DNA of 64,000 bases from Kitasatospora phosalacinea (GCF_000716545.1 NZ_JNWZ01000006.1:62001-126000); one strand, 5' to 3'. Positions 43,337 to 52,288 are shown, counted from the first letter of the stretch. Program-made: numbers and translations. The notes: generated by a model not told the origin, from the letters alone.

Positions 43337-44181
43337 GCGCCGTGACCACCGACACCGCCCCCGCCGCGCCGGCGCCCGCGCCGACGGCCGCCCCCGTGCT
43401 GGAAGCCTCCGGCGTGGTGATGCGCTTCGGCGGCCTGACCGCCGTGAACGACGTCGACCTGACGGTCCGCCAGGGCGAGATCGTCGGCCTGATCGGCCCG
43501 AACGGGGCCGGGAAGACGACGTTCTTCAACTGCCTGACGGGGCTGTACGTCCCGACCGAGGGCACCGTGCGGTACCGGGGACAGGTGCTGCCCCCGAAGC
43601 CGCACCTGGTGACCCGGGCGGGCATCGCCCGCACCTTCCAGAACATCCGGCTGTTCGCCAACATGACGGCGCTGGAGAACGTCCTGGTGGGCCGGCACAC
43701 CCGCACCAAGGAGGGGCTGTTCTCGGCGATCCTGCGCGGCCCGGGCTACCGGCGGGCCGAGGCGGAGAGCCGGGAACGGGCCCGGGAGCTGCTGGAGTTC
43801 TGCGGCCTCGGCGCCAAGGCCGACCACCTGGCCCGCAACCTGCCGTACGGCGAGCAGCGGAAGCTGGAGATCGCCCGGGCGCTGGCGTCCGAGCCCGGCC
43901 TGCTGCTGCTGGACGAGCCGACGGCGGGCATGAACCCGCAGGAGACCCGGGCCGCCGAGGAGCTGGTGTTCGCGATCCGGGACCTGGGGATCGCGGTGCT
44001 GGTGATCGAGCACGACATGAAGTTCATCTTCAACCTGTGCGACCGCACCGCGGTGCTGGTGCAGGGCAGGAAGATCGTCGAGGGCGACCGGGAGACCGTC
44101 CAGAACGACGAGCGGGTCGTCACCGCGTACCTGGGCGCCCCGCTCGAAGGAACCACCGCAGCTCAGGAGGACGGCCAGTGA
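43333..44181 (+). CDS. livG: Branched-chain amino-acid ABC transporter ATP-binding protein LivG
   Basis: A 282-aa ATPase. Walker A is GPNGAGKTT and the signature region is LPYGEQRKLEIARALASEP, followed by the Walker B segment LLLLDEPTAGMNP and the switch His in VIEHDMKFI. The Ala/Pro-rich N-terminal 18 residues are a lineage extension. GTG 43333 overlaps the livM stop; a second GTG at 43342 is possible. Its stop overlaps livF. Confidence 0.96.
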   Translation: MSAVTTDTAPAAPAPAPTAAPVLEASGVVMRFGGLTAVNDVDLTVRQGEIVGLIGPNGAGKTTFFNCLTGLYVPTEGTVRYRGQVLPPKPHLVTRAGIARTFQNIRLFANMTALENVLVGRHTRTKEGLFSAILRGPGYRRAEAESRERARELLEFCGLGAKADHLARNLPYGEQRKLEIARALASEPGLLLLDEPTAGMNPQETRAAEELVFAIRDLGIAVLVIEHDMKFIFNLCDRTAVLVQGRKIVEGDRETVQNDERVVTAYLGAPLEGTTAAQEDGQ

Positions 44182-44894
44182 CCGCTCTGCTGGAGGTCGA
44201 GGACCTCCGTGTCGCCTACGGCAAGATCGAGGCGGTCAAGGGCGTCTCGTTCACCGTCGAACAGGGCGAGGTCACCACCCTGATCGGCACCAACGGGGCC
44301 GGCAAGACCACCACCCTGCGCACCCTGTCCGGGCTGCTGCGGCCGACCTCGGGGAAGATCCTGTTCGAGGGCGAGCCGATCGACGCGGTGCCCGCGCACC
44401 GGATCGTCGCCCGCGGCCTGGCGCACTCCCCCGAGGGCCGGCACATCTTCCCCCGGATGACCATCGAGGAGAACCTGCTGCTGGGCGCCTTCCTGCGGCG
44501 CGACGCCGCGGGCATCGCCGAGGACGTGGAGCGCGCCTGCACGCTCTTCCCGATCCTGGCCGAGCGGCGCAAGCAGGCCGCGGGCACCCTGTCCGGCGGC
44601 GAGCAGCAGATGCTGGCGATGGGGCGGGCGCTGATGTCCCGGCCCAGGCTGCTGATGCTGGACGAGCCGTCGATGGGCCTGTCGCCGCTGATGATGCAGA
44701 AGATCATGGCGACCATCGTCGAGCTGCGGGCGGCCGGCACCACCATCCTGCTGGTGGAGCAGAACGCGCAGGCCGCGCTGTCGCTCTCGGACCGGGCGTA
44801 CGTGATGACCACCGGCCGGATCACCCTGTCGGGCACCGGCGCGGACCTGCTGCACGACGAGTCGGTGCGCCGCCAGTACCTGGGCGAGGACTGA
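44178..44894 (+). CDS. livF: Branched-chain amino-acid ABC transporter ATP-binding protein LivF
   Basis: A 238-aa ATPase that pairs with LivG. Walker A is GTNGAGKTT, the signature is LSGGEQQMLAMGRAL, Walker B is LLMLDEPSMGLSP, and the switch His is replaced by Gln (VEQNAQAAL), as is normal in LivF. GTG 44178 overlaps the livG stop and follows CAGGAGG. It is the last gene of the operon and ends at a strong terminator. Confidence 0.96.
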   Translation: MTALLEVEDLRVAYGKIEAVKGVSFTVEQGEVTTLIGTNGAGKTTTLRTLSGLLRPTSGKILFEGEPIDAVPAHRIVARGLAHSPEGRHIFPRMTIEENLLLGAFLRRDAAGIAEDVERACTLFPILAERRKQAAGTLSGGEQQMLAMGRALMSRPRLLMLDEPSMGLSPLMMQKIMATIVELRAAGTTILLVEQNAQAALSLSDRAYVMTTGRITLSGTGADLLHDESVRRQYLGED

Positions 44895-44912
44895 CCGCCC
44901 GTCAGTCCGCGT

Positions 44913-44949
44913 GCGAGCGCCCCCGCCCGGTTCGGGCGGGGGCGCTCGC
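44913..44949. terminator. Terminator between livF and the ANTAR regulator
   Basis: Perfect 17-bp arms (44913-44929 and 44933-44949) with a 3-nt loop; the two genes converge on it. Confidence 0.9.
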
Positions 44950-44967
44950 GCGTGCGGCGGGGCCGGT

Positions 44968-45621
44968 TCAGCCCTCGGCGGCCTCGGCCTTCTTGCGGTC
45001 CTGGGCGGCGCCCTCCTCGATCACGGCCTCGGCGACGGCGGCCATGGTCATCCGGCGGTCCATCGAGGTCTTCTGGATCCAGCGGAACGCGGCGGGCTCG
45101 TTCAGGCCGAACTTGGTCTGCAGCACGCTCTTGGCGCGGTCGACCAGCTTGCGGGTCTCCAGCCGCTGCGAGAGGTCCGCGATCTCCTGTTCCAGGGTGC
45201 GCATCTCGGTGTAGCGGGAGACCGCCATCTCGATCGCCGGGACGAGGTCGCTCTTGCTGAACGGCTTGACGATGTACGCCATCGCGCCGGCGTCGCGGGC
45301 CCGGTCGACCAGTTCGCGCTGGGAGAACGCGGTGAGCATCAGCACCGGGGCGAGGTGCTGCTCGTGGATCCGCTCGGCGGCCGAGAGGCCGTCCAGGACG
45401 GGCATCTTCACGTCCAGGATGGCCAGGTCGGGCTTGAGCTCCTCGACCAGCCTGACCGCGCTCTCCCCGTCACCGGCCTCGCCGACGACGGTGTAGCCCT
45501 CCTCCTCCAGCATCTCCTTGAGGTCGAGGCGGATCAGTGCCTCGTCCTCGGCGATGACGATTCGGGTGATCTGGGGCGGGTCGGTGTCAAGCGGCTGGGC
45601 CTGCTCGTCGGCGGTGCTCAC
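44968..45621 (-). CDS. ANTAR-domain response regulator (PdtaR type)
   Basis: A 217-aa response regulator. The receiver has RIVIAEDEALIRLDL (acidic pair), LAILDVKMPVLDG (phospho-Asp), LTAFSQ (switch Thr) and YIVKPFSKSDL (Lys). A coiled coil leads to the ANTAR RNA-binding domain (about 150-205: VDRAKSVLQTKFGLNEPAAFRWIQKTSMDRRMTMAAVAEAVI). ANTAR proteins bind paired RNA hairpins and prevent termination. The partner histidine kinase is not in the window. GTG 45621 is preferred because GAGGAG precedes it; an in-frame ATG lies at 45651. Confidence 0.93.
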   Translation of the reverse strand: MSTADEQAQPLDTDPPQITRIVIAEDEALIRLDLKEMLEEEGYTVVGEAGDGESAVRLVEELKPDLAILDVKMPVLDGLSAAERIHEQHLAPVLMLTAFSQRELVDRARDAGAMAYIVKPFSKSDLVPAIEMAVSRYTEMRTLEQEIADLSQRLETRKLVDRAKSVLQTKFGLNEPAAFRWIQKTSMDRRMTMAAVAEAVIEEGAAQDRKKAEAAEG

Positions 45622-45720
45622 GGGGCTCCTCGGTCCGGCGGGGTGCTGCATGCATGAGCCTACCCAGACACGGTATGTTTGGTTCACCACGGGTGGGGGG
45701 TCCGACCTTCGATCCGCTGG

Positions 45721-45794
45721 GCCCCGATAGCCCAATCGGCAGAGGCAACGGTCTCAAACACCGTCCGGTGTGGGTTCGAATCCCACTCGGGGCA
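45721..45794 (+). tRNA. tRNA with anticodon CAA (Leu), short variable loop
   Basis: A 74-nt cloverleaf. Acceptor GCCCCGA pairs TCGGGGC, the D-arm is GCC...GGC with a GG pair in its loop, and the anticodon stem ACGGT/ACCGT encloses CTCAAAC (anticodon CAA at 45755-45757). The variable loop is only CCGGT, the T-arm is GTGGG-TTCGAAT-CCCAC, and the discriminator is A; CCA is not encoded. CAA reads the leucine codon UUG, but leucine tRNAs normally carry a long variable arm. The D-loop (AATCGGCAGA) does look leucine-like. Confidence 0.85.
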
Positions 45795-45806
45795 CCCCGT
45801 TCCACC

Positions 45807-45834
45807 GGCTCCGAGGCCGCGCCGCCTCGGAGCC
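45807..45834. terminator. Terminator after the tRNA / lipoprotein gene
   Basis: Arms GGCTCCGAGGC (45807-45817) and GCCTCGGAGCC (45824-45834) form a perfect 11-bp stem with a 6-nt loop, 12 bases past the tRNA and before the convergent lipoprotein stop. Confidence 0.8.
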
Positions 45835-45841
45835 GTCGCCC

Positions 45842-46771
45842 TCAACCGGCCACCAGCGTGAGCACCGCCGGGTCGTCCGGCCGCTGCCCGTCCACCGCCT
45901 CCAGGGTGTACGTCCCCGCGGTGTCCCCGTAGAAGTCGAACCAGGCCGCCAGGCTGACCCGGCCCGTCGGGTCGGGGTAGGGCGTGGCGCCGACCGGGAC
46001 GCCGGGGGCGAGCCGCCGCCCGTCCGGGAGCGTCAGGTGCAGCAGCAGGCCGTCGGGGGTGGTGCCGGCCGGGGCCTCGAACAGCACCTCGACCGCGTGC
46101 CGGCCCGGCTTCGGGGCGCTCAGCACCCGCGGGACGACCGGGACGGTGCCGAGCAGGACGGTGGGCGCGGTGCCCGTCCCGCCGCCGCAGTCCTCGCGCA
46201 GCCGGGCGGAGGCCAGCGCGAGCCGGTAGCGGCCGGCCCGCACGGTGTCCGCCGAGGGGCGCAGCGGGGTCGGGGCCAGGTCCACCTGGTCCTGGCCGGG
46301 CCGGGTGCCGACCGGGATCACCGCGCGGGCCGAGCCGGGGGCGGTGAGGACCAGCGCGAGCCGGTCGGGGTCGAGTTCCTGCCCGGGGGTGCCGACGTCC
46401 TGCACGGTGGCGGTCAGCGAGGCGCGGCCGTACGGCGGCGGCGTCATCTCCAGCGGGCCGCTGACGGTGACCCCGTCGGACTCCAGGGTGGCCCGGGGCA
46501 GGGCGGCGGCGACCGGCACCGGGGACTCGATGGCGACGCCCAGGACGAGTTCGACCGAAGTCCGGCCGTCCGGCTGCACGGTGGTGGTCAGCGCGGTGAG
46601 CCGGTAGGAGTCGCCGCCCCACCAGGCGGTCCGGTCCAGGGTCACGGTCCGGGAGGGCGGCCGGGCGGGACCGCTGGACCGCACCGCCCGCAGGGTGTCC
46701 GCACCGTAGGGCGTGCAGCCCGCGACAAGGACGACCGCGGTCCAGACCACTGCGATGCGGCGGCGTATCAA
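45842..46771 (-). CDS. Putative lipoprotein of unknown function
   Basis: A 309-aa exported protein. The start is taken at TTG 46771, giving LIRRRIAVVWTAVVLVAGC, a compact lipoprotein signal with lipobox LVAGC (Cys 19). The frame is open to 46840, but a longer N-terminus would bury the signal. The mature part is rich in beta-strand pattern and Pro/Gly (GQELDPDRLALVLTAPGSARAVIPVG, GRHAVEVLFEAPAGTTPDGLLLHLTLPDGRRL), suggesting Ig-like repeats. A single later Cys (REDCGGG) is present. No named family. Confidence 0.65.
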   Translation of the reverse strand: MIRRRIAVVWTAVVLVAGCTPYGADTLRAVRSSGPARPPSRTVTLDRTAWWGGDSYRLTALTTTVQPDGRTSVELVLGVAIESPVPVAAALPRATLESDGVTVSGPLEMTPPPYGRASLTATVQDVGTPGQELDPDRLALVLTAPGSARAVIPVGTRPGQDQVDLAPTPLRPSADTVRAGRYRLALASARLREDCGGGTGTAPTVLLGTVPVVPRVLSAPKPGRHAVEVLFEAPAGTTPDGLLLHLTLPDGRRLAPGVPVGATPYPDPTGRVSLAAWFDFYGDTAGTYTLEAVDGQRPDDPAVLTLVAG

Positions 46772-46860
46772 CCTGCGTCTTCCCCCCGGTTCCGGTGCGG
46801 CCCCGGCCCCGGGACACCACCCGGGGCATGCTACCGACAACGTGCCGGGCCCCGGCGCGG

Positions 46861-46885
46861 GGAGCCTGACACCCCGTCAGGCTCC
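46861..46885 (-). terminator. Terminator of pyk
   Basis: GGAGCCTGAC (46861-46870) and GTCAGGCTCC (46876-46885) form a perfect 10-bp stem with a 5-nt loop, 15 bases past the pyk stop on the minus strand. Confidence 0.8.
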
Positions 46886-46900
46886 GCGCGGCGCGGGGCG

Positions 46901-48328
46901 TCAGTTGTCCAGTTCGCCGACGTGGTGGACGCGCACCAGGTTGGTGGAGCCGGCCAGGCCGGGCGGGGAGCCGGCGGTGATGATCACGACGTCGCCGGGC
47001 TTGCAGCGGCCCAGGCTCAGCAGCGCGGAGTCGACCTGGGCGACCAGCTCGTCGGTGGTGGTGACGAACGGGCCGAGGAAGGTCTCCACGCCCCAGGTGA
47101 GCGCCAACTGGCTGCGCACGGCGGGCTCGTAGGTGAACGCCAGGACCGGGATCGGCGAGCGGTAGCGGGTCAGCCGGCGGGCGGTGTCGCCGCTCTGGGT
47201 GAACGCGACCAGGTACTTGGCGTCCAGGAAGTCGCCGATCTCGGCGGCGGCCCGGGCGACCGCGCCGCCCTGGGTGCGGGGCTTGTTCTTGTCGGTGAGC
47301 GGCGGCAGGCCCGCGGCCAGGATGTCCTCCTCGGCGGCCGCGACGATCCGGGCCATGGTCTTGACCGTCTCGACCGGGTACTTGCCGACCGAGGTCTCGC
47401 CGGAGAGCATCACCGCGTCGGTGCCGTCCAGCACCGCGTTGGCGACGTCGGACGCCTCGGCGCGGGTCGGCCGGGAGGCGTTGATCATCGAGTCCAGCAT
47501 CTGGGTGGCGACGATGACCGGCTTGGCGTTGCGCTTGGCCAGCTTGACGGCGCGCTTCTGGACGATCGGCACCTGCTCCAGCGGGAGTTCGACGCCCAGG
47601 TCGCCGCGGGCGACCATGATGCCGTCGAAGGCGTCCACGATGGACTCCAGGTTCTCCACCGCCTGCGGCTTCTCGATCTTGGCGATGACCGGGATCCGGC
47701 GGCCCTCCTCGGCCATGATCCGGTGCACCTCCTCGACGTCCCTCCCGCTGCGCACGAACGACAGCGCGATGATGTCGGCCCCGGTCCGCAGCGCCCAGCG
47801 CAGGTCCTCGACGTCCTTGTCGGAGAGCGCGGGCACCGAGACGGCGACGCCGGGGAGGTTGAGCCCCTTGTGGTCGGAGACCAGGCCGCCCTCGATGACG
47901 ATGCAGTGCACCCGGGGGCCCTCGACGTGGGTGACCTCCAGGCAGACCCGGCCGTCGTCCACCAGGATCCGCTCGCCGCGCGAGACGTCCGCGGCCAGGC
48001 CCTTGTACGTGGTGCCGCAGATCTCCCGGTCCCCGGGGACGTCGTCGACGGTGATGGTGAACTCGTCCCCGCGCTCCAGCAGGACGGGCCCGTCAGCGAA
48101 GGTGGCGAGGCGGATCTTCGGGCCCTGCAGGTCGGCCAGCACACCGACGCTGCGGCCCGACTCGTCCGAGGCCTTGCGGACCCGGTGGTAACGGTCCTCG
48201 TGCTCCGCGTGGGAGCCGTGGCTGAGGTTCAGTCGGGCGATGTCCATGCCCGCGTCGACCAGGGCCTTGATCTGGTCGTACGAGTCCGCGGCAGGCCCGA
48301 GAGTACAAACGATTTTTGCTCGGCGCAT
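46901..48328 (-). CDS. pyk: Pyruvate kinase
   Basis: A 475-aa glycolytic enzyme: phosphoenolpyruvate plus ADP gives pyruvate plus ATP. It starts MRRAKIVCTLGPAADSYDQ. RLNLSHGSHAEH binds nucleotide. The catalytic Lys is in IPVIAKIEKPQAVEN, metal and substrate residues lie in IMVARGDLGVELP, and SGETSVGKYPVETV follows. ATG 48328 is the conserved start; the upstream extension to 48517 is not coding. No ribosome site precedes the ATG and a TAGGCT box ends 8 bases before it, so the mRNA may be leaderless. Confidence 0.97.
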   Translation of the reverse strand: MRRAKIVCTLGPAADSYDQIKALVDAGMDIARLNLSHGSHAEHEDRYHRVRKASDESGRSVGVLADLQGPKIRLATFADGPVLLERGDEFTITVDDVPGDREICGTTYKGLAADVSRGERILVDDGRVCLEVTHVEGPRVHCIVIEGGLVSDHKGLNLPGVAVSVPALSDKDVEDLRWALRTGADIIALSFVRSGRDVEEVHRIMAEEGRRIPVIAKIEKPQAVENLESIVDAFDGIMVARGDLGVELPLEQVPIVQKRAVKLAKRNAKPVIVATQMLDSMINASRPTRAEASDVANAVLDGTDAVMLSGETSVGKYPVETVKTMARIVAAAEEDILAAGLPPLTDKNKPRTQGGAVARAAAEIGDFLDAKYLVAFTQSGDTARRLTRYRSPIPVLAFTYEPAVRSQLALTWGVETFLGPFVTTTDELVAQVDSALLSLGRCKPGDVVIITAGSPPGLAGSTNLVRVHHVGELDN

Positions 48329-48676
48329 ACAGCAGAGCCTAGGCATTACCGGGTCGTAACAGCGCGGTTCCGGCCAGTCCCCCCATGGCAGTTGGCGAAA
48401 GATTTGGTGAACGGGCCCGCAGCGTGCGGCGGGTGGCGCGCGGGGTGAGCGCCCGGGGCCCGGATTGACGCACGCGCGTGCGGTCCGGCGGGGCCGCGTC
48501 ACACGGAGGTCACCCACGTCTCACCCGTTGGACGGCCGGAGGGTCTGGCCCCGGCGGCCGGAAAGCGGCAGACTGCCAGACGCGTTTTCTACGCGCGTCA
48601 CCACGGGTGGCGGGGTACCGTCTGCCCCGGCCCGGACGCCCGCTGACCGCCCGTACCGCCCGACTTGGAGTCCTCG
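48329..48676. other. 348-bp divergent region, pyk / 5'-nucleotidase
   Basis: It holds both promoters. The probable pyk -10 TAGGCT is adjacent to the pyk start. Short inverted stretches (GTCTGG near 48543 and CCAGAC near 48577) precede the nucleotidase. No gene is visible. Confidence 0.4.
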
Positions 48677-50503
48677 ATGCCCCTGAACCGCCGTGACTTC
48701 GTCACCCGCTCCGCCGCCACCGCGGCCGGCGCCGCCCTGGCCGGCGGCCTCGCGGCCGCCCCCGCCGCCGCCGCGGACCACGACCGGGACGAGGCCCGCG
48801 GCAAGGGCCCCGTCCCGTTCAAGGCCGCCTTCACCGTGATGGGCACCACCGACCTGCACGGCCACGTCCTCAACTGGGAGTACTTCACCGACTCCGAGTA
48901 CGACGACGCCGCCCACAACGACGTCGGCCTGGCCAAGATCTCCACCCTGGTCCAGCAGGTCCGCCGGGAGAAGGGCCACGGCCGCACCCTGCTGATCGAC
49001 GCCGGCGACACCATCCAGGGCACCCAGCTCTCCTACTACTTCGCCCGGATCGAGCCGATCACCGGCAAGAAGGCCCCGCGCCACCCGATGGCCGCCGCGA
49101 TGAACGCCATCGGCTACGACGCCGCCGCGCTCGGCAACCACGAGTTCAACTACGGCATCCCGCTGCTGCGCGCCTACCAGGCGCAGCTGGACTTCCCGCT
49201 GCTGGGCGCCAACGCGGTCAACGTCAAGGACGAGAAGCCGGCCTTCCCGCCGTACGTGATCCGCGAGCTGCGCCTCGGCCACGGCCGCCCGCTCCGGGTC
49301 GGCATCCTCGGCCTGACCAACCCCGGCATCGCCATCTGGGACAAGGCCAACGTGCAGGGGCAGCTGGCCTTCCCGGGCATCCCGGAGATCGCCGCCAAGT
49401 GGGTCCCCAAGGTCCGCGCGGCCGGCGCCGACGTGGTCGTGATCACCGCGCACACCGGCGTGGACGGCACCTCCTCCTGGGGCGACCAGCTGCCCTACTC
49501 GGAGAACGCGGGCGCCGAGATCGCCGCGACCGTGCCCGGCATCGACGCGATCCTGGTCGGCCACGCCCACAAGGAGATCCCGCAGCGGATCGTGGTCAAC
49601 GAGAAGACCGGCAAGAACGTCGTGCTGTCCGAGCCGGCGCTCTGGGGCGAGCGGCTGACCTGCTTCGACTTCGAGGTCGAGTTCGCCCGCGGCGAGTGGA
49701 CCGTCACCGGCGTCAGCGCGCGGCTGCTGAACTCCAACACCGTCGCCGAGGACCCGGCGGTCGTCAAGCTGGTCAAGGACCAGCACCAGAAGGTCGTCGC
49801 CTACGTCAACCAGGTCATCGGCACCTGCAAGGAGACCCTCTCCATCGCCGAGTCCCGGTTCAAGGACACCCCGATCATCGACCTGATCGGCCGCGTCCAG
49901 GCCGACGCGGTGCGCGACGCGCTGGCCGGCGGCCAGTACGCGAGCCTGCCGGTGCTCGCCCAGGCCGCGCCGTTCAACCGCACCGCGGTCATCCCGGCCG
50001 GCGAGGTCAAGCTGCGCGACGCGGCCGGCCTGTACATCTACGAGAACACCCTGGAGGCCCGGATCCTGACCGGCGCCCAGCTCAAGGACTACCTGGAGTA
50101 CTCCGCCAAGTACTACGCCCAGGTCGCCCCCGGCGCCCCGATCGACCCGGCCACCCTGACCAACCAGGCCAACAACACCCCCGACTACAACTACGACTCG
50201 ATCTACGGCCTGTCCTACGACATCGACATCGCGCAGCCGGTCGGCAGCCGGATCGTCAACCTGTCGCACCAGGGCGCGGCGGTCGACCCGGCGGCGAAGT
50301 TCGTCCTCGCCGTCAACAACTACCGGGCCAACGGCGGCGGCAACTTCCCGCACGTCGCCGCCGCCCAGCAGGTGTGGGCCGACTCCGACGAGATCCGCAA
50401 CACGATGATCGCCTGGGTGAAGGCCAAGGGCGTCATCGACCCGGCCGACTTCTCCGGCCAGGGCGGCTGGCGCCTGGTCCGGGCCGGCGTGCCGGTCTTC
50501 TAG
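48677..50503 (+). CDS. Tat-exported 5'-nucleotidase / metallophosphatase
   Basis: A 608-aa secreted phosphatase. The signal PLNRRDFVTRSAATAAGAALAGGLAAAPAAAA has a twin-arginine motif (RRDFVT) and an A-x-A cleavage site. The metal-binding core has MGTTDLHGHVLNWEYF, DAGDTIQGTQLSYYF, ALGNHEFNYGIP (GNHE), VVITAHTGVDG and VGHAHKEIPQ. The C-terminal 5'-nucleotidase domain (about 340-560) has FNRTAVIPAGEVKLRDAAGLYIYENTL. It releases phosphate or nucleosides from extracellular nucleotides or cyclic nucleotides. ATG 48677 follows GGAG. Confidence 0.95.
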   Translation: MPLNRRDFVTRSAATAAGAALAGGLAAAPAAAADHDRDEARGKGPVPFKAAFTVMGTTDLHGHVLNWEYFTDSEYDDAAHNDVGLAKISTLVQQVRREKGHGRTLLIDAGDTIQGTQLSYYFARIEPITGKKAPRHPMAAAMNAIGYDAAALGNHEFNYGIPLLRAYQAQLDFPLLGANAVNVKDEKPAFPPYVIRELRLGHGRPLRVGILGLTNPGIAIWDKANVQGQLAFPGIPEIAAKWVPKVRAAGADVVVITAHTGVDGTSSWGDQLPYSENAGAEIAATVPGIDAILVGHAHKEIPQRIVVNEKTGKNVVLSEPALWGERLTCFDFEVEFARGEWTVTGVSARLLNSNTVAEDPAVVKLVKDQHQKVVAYVNQVIGTCKETLSIAESRFKDTPIIDLIGRVQADAVRDALAGGQYASLPVLAQAAPFNRTAVIPAGEVKLRDAAGLYIYENTLEARILTGAQLKDYLEYSAKYYAQVAPGAPIDPATLTNQANNTPDYNYDSIYGLSYDIDIAQPVGSRIVNLSHQGAAVDPAAKFVLAVNNYRANGGGNFPHVAAAQQVWADSDEIRNTMIAWVKAKGVIDPADFSGQGGWRLVRAGVPVF

Positions 50504-50512
50504 GCCCGGTCC

Positions 50513-50546
50513 GGGGCCGTCCGGGAGTTCCGTCCCGGACGGCCCC
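50513..50546 (+). terminator. Terminator of the 5'-nucleotidase gene
   Basis: Arms GGGGCCGTCCGGGA (50513-50526) and TCCCGGACGGCCCC (50533-50546) form a perfect 14-bp stem with a 6-nt loop. Confidence 0.9.
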
Positions 50547-50830
50547 CCGCGCGCCCCGGGAACCGCTTCCCGCCCGGGCCCGTCCAAGCCCTGTCCGGCC
50601 ACCGACCACGGCCCGGGGGAGGGTACCCGGCGGGCATCAGCGCCGCGCCGGTCCAGTTCCGGCTCTCCCGCCCGCTCGGCACCCGCACCGTCCTCGGCCT
50701 CGCCGACGGCCTCCCGCAACTGCCCCGGCACCGAGCCCGGTCGGTCCGCGACCTTGCTGACGTGCGGCCCCCTTCGCGCAGTTCCCCGCGCCCCCGGCTT
50801 CGCGCCCGCTCGGCGAGGCTCCACCCGTCC
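50547..50830. other. Intergenic region with a common streptomycete GC element
   Basis: About 284 bp between convergent genes. 50775-50795 (GCGCAGTTCCCCGCGCCCCC) looks like one arm of the GC-rich dyad often scattered in Streptomyces intergenic DNA. The stretch 50638-50745 reads as coding-like sequence in one plus frame (APVQFRLSRPLGTRTVLGL) but has no start or ribosome site; it may be gene debris. Confidence 0.35.
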
Positions 50831-52288
50831 CTAGAACGGGAAGCGCGAGCGCCCGTGCTGGATCGATATCCACTTCACCGTGGTGAACGCGTCCAGGCTG
50901 GTGTCGCCGTTCAGGCGCCCGACGCCGGAGCCCTTCTCGCCGCCGAACGGCACGACCGGCTCGTCCGCGATCGTCCCGTCGTTGACGTGGATCATGCCGG
51001 TGTCGATCCGCTGGGCGAACCGCACGCCGCGTTCGACGTTCGCGGTGTGCACCGCGCCGGACAGGCCGAAGGGCGTGTCGTTGGCGATCCGGACGGCCTC
51101 GTCCTCGCCGTCGAAGGGGATCAGCAGCGCGACCGGGCCGAACACCTCGCGGTGCAGGATCGGGTCGTCGGCGGGGATGTCGGTCAGGACGGTCGGGCGG
51201 ACCAGGGTGCCGACGGTCGAGCCGTGCAGCAGGGCGCGGGCGCCGGCCGCCAGCGCGCGGTCGACCTCGGCGGTGATCGCCTCGGCCTGGGCGGCGTTGA
51301 TGAGCGGGCCGAGGTCGGTGCCGGGGTCGCCGGGGTCGCCGACCGACAGCGAGGCGACCTTGGCGGTGAACTTCTCGCTGAACTCGGCGAACAGCGCGCG
51401 GTCGACCAGGATCCGGTTGGCGGCCATGCAGATCTGGCCCTGGTGGACGAAGCGGCTGGCGACGGCGGCGTCCACCGCGTAGTCGAGGTCGGCGTCGTCG
51501 AGGACCACCAGCGCGCTGTTGCCGCCGAGTTCGAGGACGGTGCGCTTGAGGTGGCCGCCGGCGACGGCGGCGACGTGCCGCCCGACGGCGTCGGAGCCGG
51601 TGAAGGCGATCACCTTGGGCACCGGGTGCTCGATGAACGCGTCGCCGATCTCGGCGATGTCGGTGAGGACGACGTTCAGCAGGCCGGCCGGCAGCCCGGC
51701 CTCCTCGAAGACCTTGGCGATCAGGGTGCCGCCGGCCACCGGGGCGTCCTGGTGCGGCTTGAGGACGACCGCGTTGCCGAGGGCGAGCGCCGGGGCGACG
51801 GCCTTGAGCGAGAGGAAGACCGGGGCGTTGAACGGGCTGATCACGCCGACCACGCCGACCGGGAGGCGGTAGAGCCGGTTCTCCTTGCCGGGCACCGGCG
51901 AGGGCAGGATCTTCCCCTCGGCGCGCAGCGCCAGCGAGCCGGCCTCCCGCAGCATGTCCTTGACCAGGGAGAGTTCGAAGGCGGACTTCATCAGCGTGCC
52001 GCCGAGCTCGGCGGTCATCACCTGGAGGATCTCCGCCTCGCGCTCCTCGACCACCCGCAGCGCCCGTTCGAAGACCAGCCGGCGCTCGTACGGGCTGGTG
52101 GCCGCCCAGTCGGGCTGGGCCCGTTCGGCGGCGCGGTAGGCCTGGTCGATCTCCTCGGCGGTGGCGACCGTGAACGAGGCGAGCTTCTCGCCGGTGAAGG
52201 GGTCCAGGTCCACGATGTCCCAGGAGCCGGTACCGGGCCGCCACCGGCCGTCGATGTACTGCTGGGCGAGTTCCGCGATCAAGGACAT
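50831..52288 (-). CDS. Aldehyde dehydrogenase family protein
   Basis: A 485-aa NAD(P)-dependent aldehyde dehydrogenase, similar to benzaldehyde/salicylaldehyde types. It shows PFNAPVFLSLKAVAPALALGNAVVLKPH (Rossmann, Asn), FTGSDAVGRHVAAVAGG, LELGGNSALVV (general base Glu) and FVHQGQICMAANRILV (catalytic Cys), with EVFGPVALLIPF near the end. The ATG at 52288 (MSLIAELAQQYIDG) follows GAAGGGGA; an in-frame start at 52315 is less likely. The gene downstream of the Scr1-type regulator may be under its control. Confidence 0.93.
   Translation of the reverse strand: MSLIAELAQQYIDGRWRPGTGSWDIVDLDPFTGEKLASFTVATAEEIDQAYRAAERAQPDWAATSPYERRLVFERALRVVEEREAEILQVMTAELGGTLMKSAFELSLVKDMLREAGSLALRAEGKILPSPVPGKENRLYRLPVGVVGVISPFNAPVFLSLKAVAPALALGNAVVLKPHQDAPVAGGTLIAKVFEEAGLPAGLLNVVLTDIAEIGDAFIEHPVPKVIAFTGSDAVGRHVAAVAGGHLKRTVLELGGNSALVVLDDADLDYAVDAAVASRFVHQGQICMAANRILVDRALFAEFSEKFTAKVASLSVGDPGDPGTDLGPLINAAQAEAITAEVDRALAAGARALLHGSTVGTLVRPTVLTDIPADDPILHREVFGPVALLIPFDGEDEAVRIANDTPFGLSGAVHTANVERGVRFAQRIDTGMIHVNDGTIADEPVVPFGGEKGSGVGRLNGDTSLDAFTTVKWISIQHGRSRFPF

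Noticed and set aside
45721..45842. tRNA 3' end as an integration (att) site
   Set aside because: No integrase, direct repeat of the tRNA end, or change in base composition is seen on either side.
50638..50745. Coding-like stretch reading APVQFRLSRPLGTRTVLGL
   Set aside because: No start codon, ribosome site or recognisable family; kept only as possible gene debris in the intergenic note.
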